Below, piece by piece: positions 6,149-7,079 of a stretch of 7,079 bases of DNA (positions are counted from its first letter, which is position 1; each line of letters opens with the position of its first letter). Position numbers and translations under genes: made by a program. The notes below the pieces were generated by a model, which made no database searches, had not been told where the DNA came from, and saw only the letters and a program-made list of their open reading frames with translations. The stretch is from Nitrospira sp. (GTDB lineage: Bacteria; Nitrospirota; Nitrospiria; Nitrospirales; Nitrospiraceae), in the NCBI GenBank assembly GCA_015904055.1, contig JABMDE010000015.1, positions 15,981 to 23,059 on the forward strand, in the 5' to 3' direction.

Positions 6149-6591
6149 GGAAGGATTATGGCACAAACCGGCGGTGAGGGCGAACGGGAAGAGGACATTT
6201 TGATACTGGGGCGAAAGACTCAGGCTTGAGTTGTGCGAGCTTATAAAAACCGGTGCAATGTAGTCCTGTGTAGTACAGAGAGATATAGCCTCTGCTGAAT
6301 GGGCAAGCCCAAAGGCCGGCCTCATCGATTCTGTAAAATGGGTCTTGCAATAATTTTTCGAAATGGATATAAAACCGATTCTTAGTATAAGGTGCGGGTA
6401 GGGCTTGTCTTGCTTGAGCGGCGAACAAGTAAATTGTCTGGCAGCACGGACATCCTGATGATTCTCCAGTATAAAAACTGATTGGGTTTTGCGAGTTTTT
6501 TTCAGTTTGCAATAAGAAGAATGACTGTCTCACATCAGCTATCGTGCAATGATTTGTTATTGATTGGATCGTTATGGAGGAGGCTGAACGT
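6149..6591. promoter_or_regulatory. AT-rich divergent promoter region
   Basis: This 443-bp spacer separates the divergent transporter and oxidase-like genes and is visibly richer in A and T than the genes. On the minus strand, AAGACA (6406-6411) and TATACT (6384-6389), 16 bp apart, form a plausible sigma-70 promoter for the transporter. A second candidate -10, CATAAT (6155-6160), ends six bases before its ATG. CTGT/ACAG at 6266-6278 is a small operator-like dyad. Three TATAAAA-type repeats are listed separately. I found no promoter I trust for the plus-strand gene and no riboswitch. A 125-codon minus frame at 6156-6533 has no ribosome binding site or recognisable domain and is not called. Confidence 0.35.
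6242..6483 (+). repeat. Three dispersed TATAAAA-CYGRT repeats
   Basis: Related 13-14 bp sequences lie in the same orientation: TATAAAAACCGGT (6242-6254), TATAAAACCGATT (6368-6380) and TATAAAAACTGATT (6470-6483). The third also contains a CAGT/ACTG dyad (6467-6480). They could be regulator sites or simply reflect AT-rich promoter composition. Confidence 0.35.
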
Positions 6592-7079
6592 ATGAGTGCT
6601 TCAACGAAACAGATATGTTCGGGTGCTTCAACGAAACAGATATGTTCGGGGCTGCTAGGATTTGCAGCGGGCCTGGCTTTGATCGGGGCAACACCCGCTC
6701 TCGCGGTGATGTCGCATGACGTGCATGCGGCACAGGACGCGAAAGCCGATGTCGCCCAACCGGTTCATGTGCAGGCTGGTCCGATGTTGCAGGACAAGAT
6801 GGCTAAGGCGATCGAGCAAATCGAACGCCAGGTCCAATCAACGGGGCCGTTTCAGGGGGTCGGTGCGCATGCCATGCAGCAGGGGATCCTGCTCGTAGCC
6901 GAGGACCAGGATAAGGTAAAGGTGACGCAGGGTGCTCGCTGCCCCGCGCACGCACCGGTTCGGGCCTACGATATTACGGCGATCAACATCGAAATCACCG
7001 TGAATCGGTTCGGCGATTTTTATCCGGGCTACATGTATACGTTGACTGAACAGCTGAAGGGCGTTCGTGAGGAGGAAGA
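6592..7079 (+). CDS. Exported protein, probable multicopper oxidase N-terminus (runs off right edge)
   Basis: 162 complete codons are visible, open to the window end. A strong GGAGGAGG (6576-6583) sits eight bases before the ATG. Residues 1-38 form a signal peptide: a Lys-containing N-region, a hydrophobic core LLGFAAGLALIGATPALA, and a likely cut after Ala38 (or after VHA at 46). The N-region holds ASTKQICSG twice (residues 3-11 and 12-20) from an exact 27-bp duplication. A linker with a helical segment (about 65-82) follows, then ARCPAHAPVRAYDITAINIE and ITVNRFGDFYPGYMYTLTE (about 116-153). That stretch resembles the region just before the first cupredoxin domain in large periplasmic multicopper oxidases; this is recognition from memory, and no copper-ligand motif (HxH, HCHxxxH) is reached inside the window. 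The gene is divergent from the transporter operon. Confidence 0.6.
   Translation, partial: MSASTKQICSGASTKQICSGLLGFAAGLALIGATPALAVMSHDVHAAQDAKADVAQPVHVQAGPMLQDKMAKAIEQIERQVQSTGPFQGVGAHAMQQGILLVAEDQDKVKVTQGARCPAHAPVRAYDITAINIEITVNRFGDFYPGYMYTLTEQLKGVREEE
6596..6649 (+). repeat. Perfect 27-bp tandem duplication in the signal peptide
   Basis: Bases 6596-6622 are repeated exactly at 6623-6649, with one further matching base. It adds nine codons in frame (ASTKQICSG twice) directly after the second codon, lengthening the N-region ahead of the hydrophobic core. A single copy would give a signal peptide of ordinary length, so the duplication is probably recent. Confidence 0.97.

Noticed and set aside
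6149..6325. 59-residue N-terminal extension of the transporter from ATG 6325
   Set aside because: The KimA-like N-terminus begins at the ATG at 6148. The extension is unlike a transporter tail and falls in AT-rich promoter-like DNA.
6156..6533. 125-codon minus-strand ORF in the divergent spacer
   Set aside because: It has no ribosome binding site, no recognisable domain and atypical composition, and it covers the likely promoter region. It is probably a chance frame.
6149..6591. c-di-AMP (ydaO-type) riboswitch upstream of the KimA-like gene
   Set aside because: This was expected by analogy with Bacillus, but reading the minus strand I do not see the conserved riboswitch core sequences. A covariance search would settle it.
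2937..6827. AIEQIER shared by the HExxH protein and the oxidase-like protein
   Set aside because: It is seven residues in amphipathic helices with different codons, and the surrounding sequences are unrelated. Coincidence is the simplest explanation.

Overview
The window looks like chromosomal DNA of a Nitrospira-like bacterium (phylum Nitrospirota). This rests on recognition rather than a search: moderately GC-rich coding sequence, a small CxxC...CxxC zinc-ribbon protein of a type I associate with Nitrospira, an intergenic repeat with CTAGCAGG ends that resembles a family I remember from Nitrospira genomes, and the protein styles overall. Nothing here is phage-like and there is no CRISPR array or RNA gene.

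Layout. (1) 1-596, minus: 5' part of an RqcH/NFACT-family gene that runs off the left edge. (2) 597-848: divergent spacer with a hairpin over the rqcH ribosome binding site and two direct repeats spaced exactly 30 bp. (3) 849-1073, plus: 74-residue zinc-ribbon protein. (4) 1070-1266: MITE-like repeat with 15-bp terminal inverted repeats; its left end supplies the stop codon of the zinc-ribbon gene. (5) 1414-3078, plus: HExxH-motif protein resembling the alpha-ketoglutarate-dependent peptide beta-hydroxylase family, carrying a perfect in-frame 99-bp tandem duplication just after its metal motif. (6) 3079-3230: convergent spacer with a short open frame that reads like protein. (7) 3231-4322 and 4319-6148, minus: a two-gene operon with an ATGA overlap, encoding a KimA-like APC-fold potassium transporter and then an exported Big_2/PKD-like protein. 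(8) 6149-6591: AT-rich divergent promoter region with three TATAAAA-type repeats. (9) 6592-7079, plus: 5' part of an exported protein, probably a large periplasmic multicopper oxidase, with a perfect in-frame 27-bp tandem duplication at its N-terminus.

The genes look like separate housekeeping or envelope units, apart from the transporter/PKD operon. The most notable points are the two exact in-frame tandem duplications in unrelated genes, the stand-alone HExxH enzyme, an Asp-to-Asn change in the transporter at the position of a key residue in KimA, and the repeat element that has reshaped the end of a small gene.
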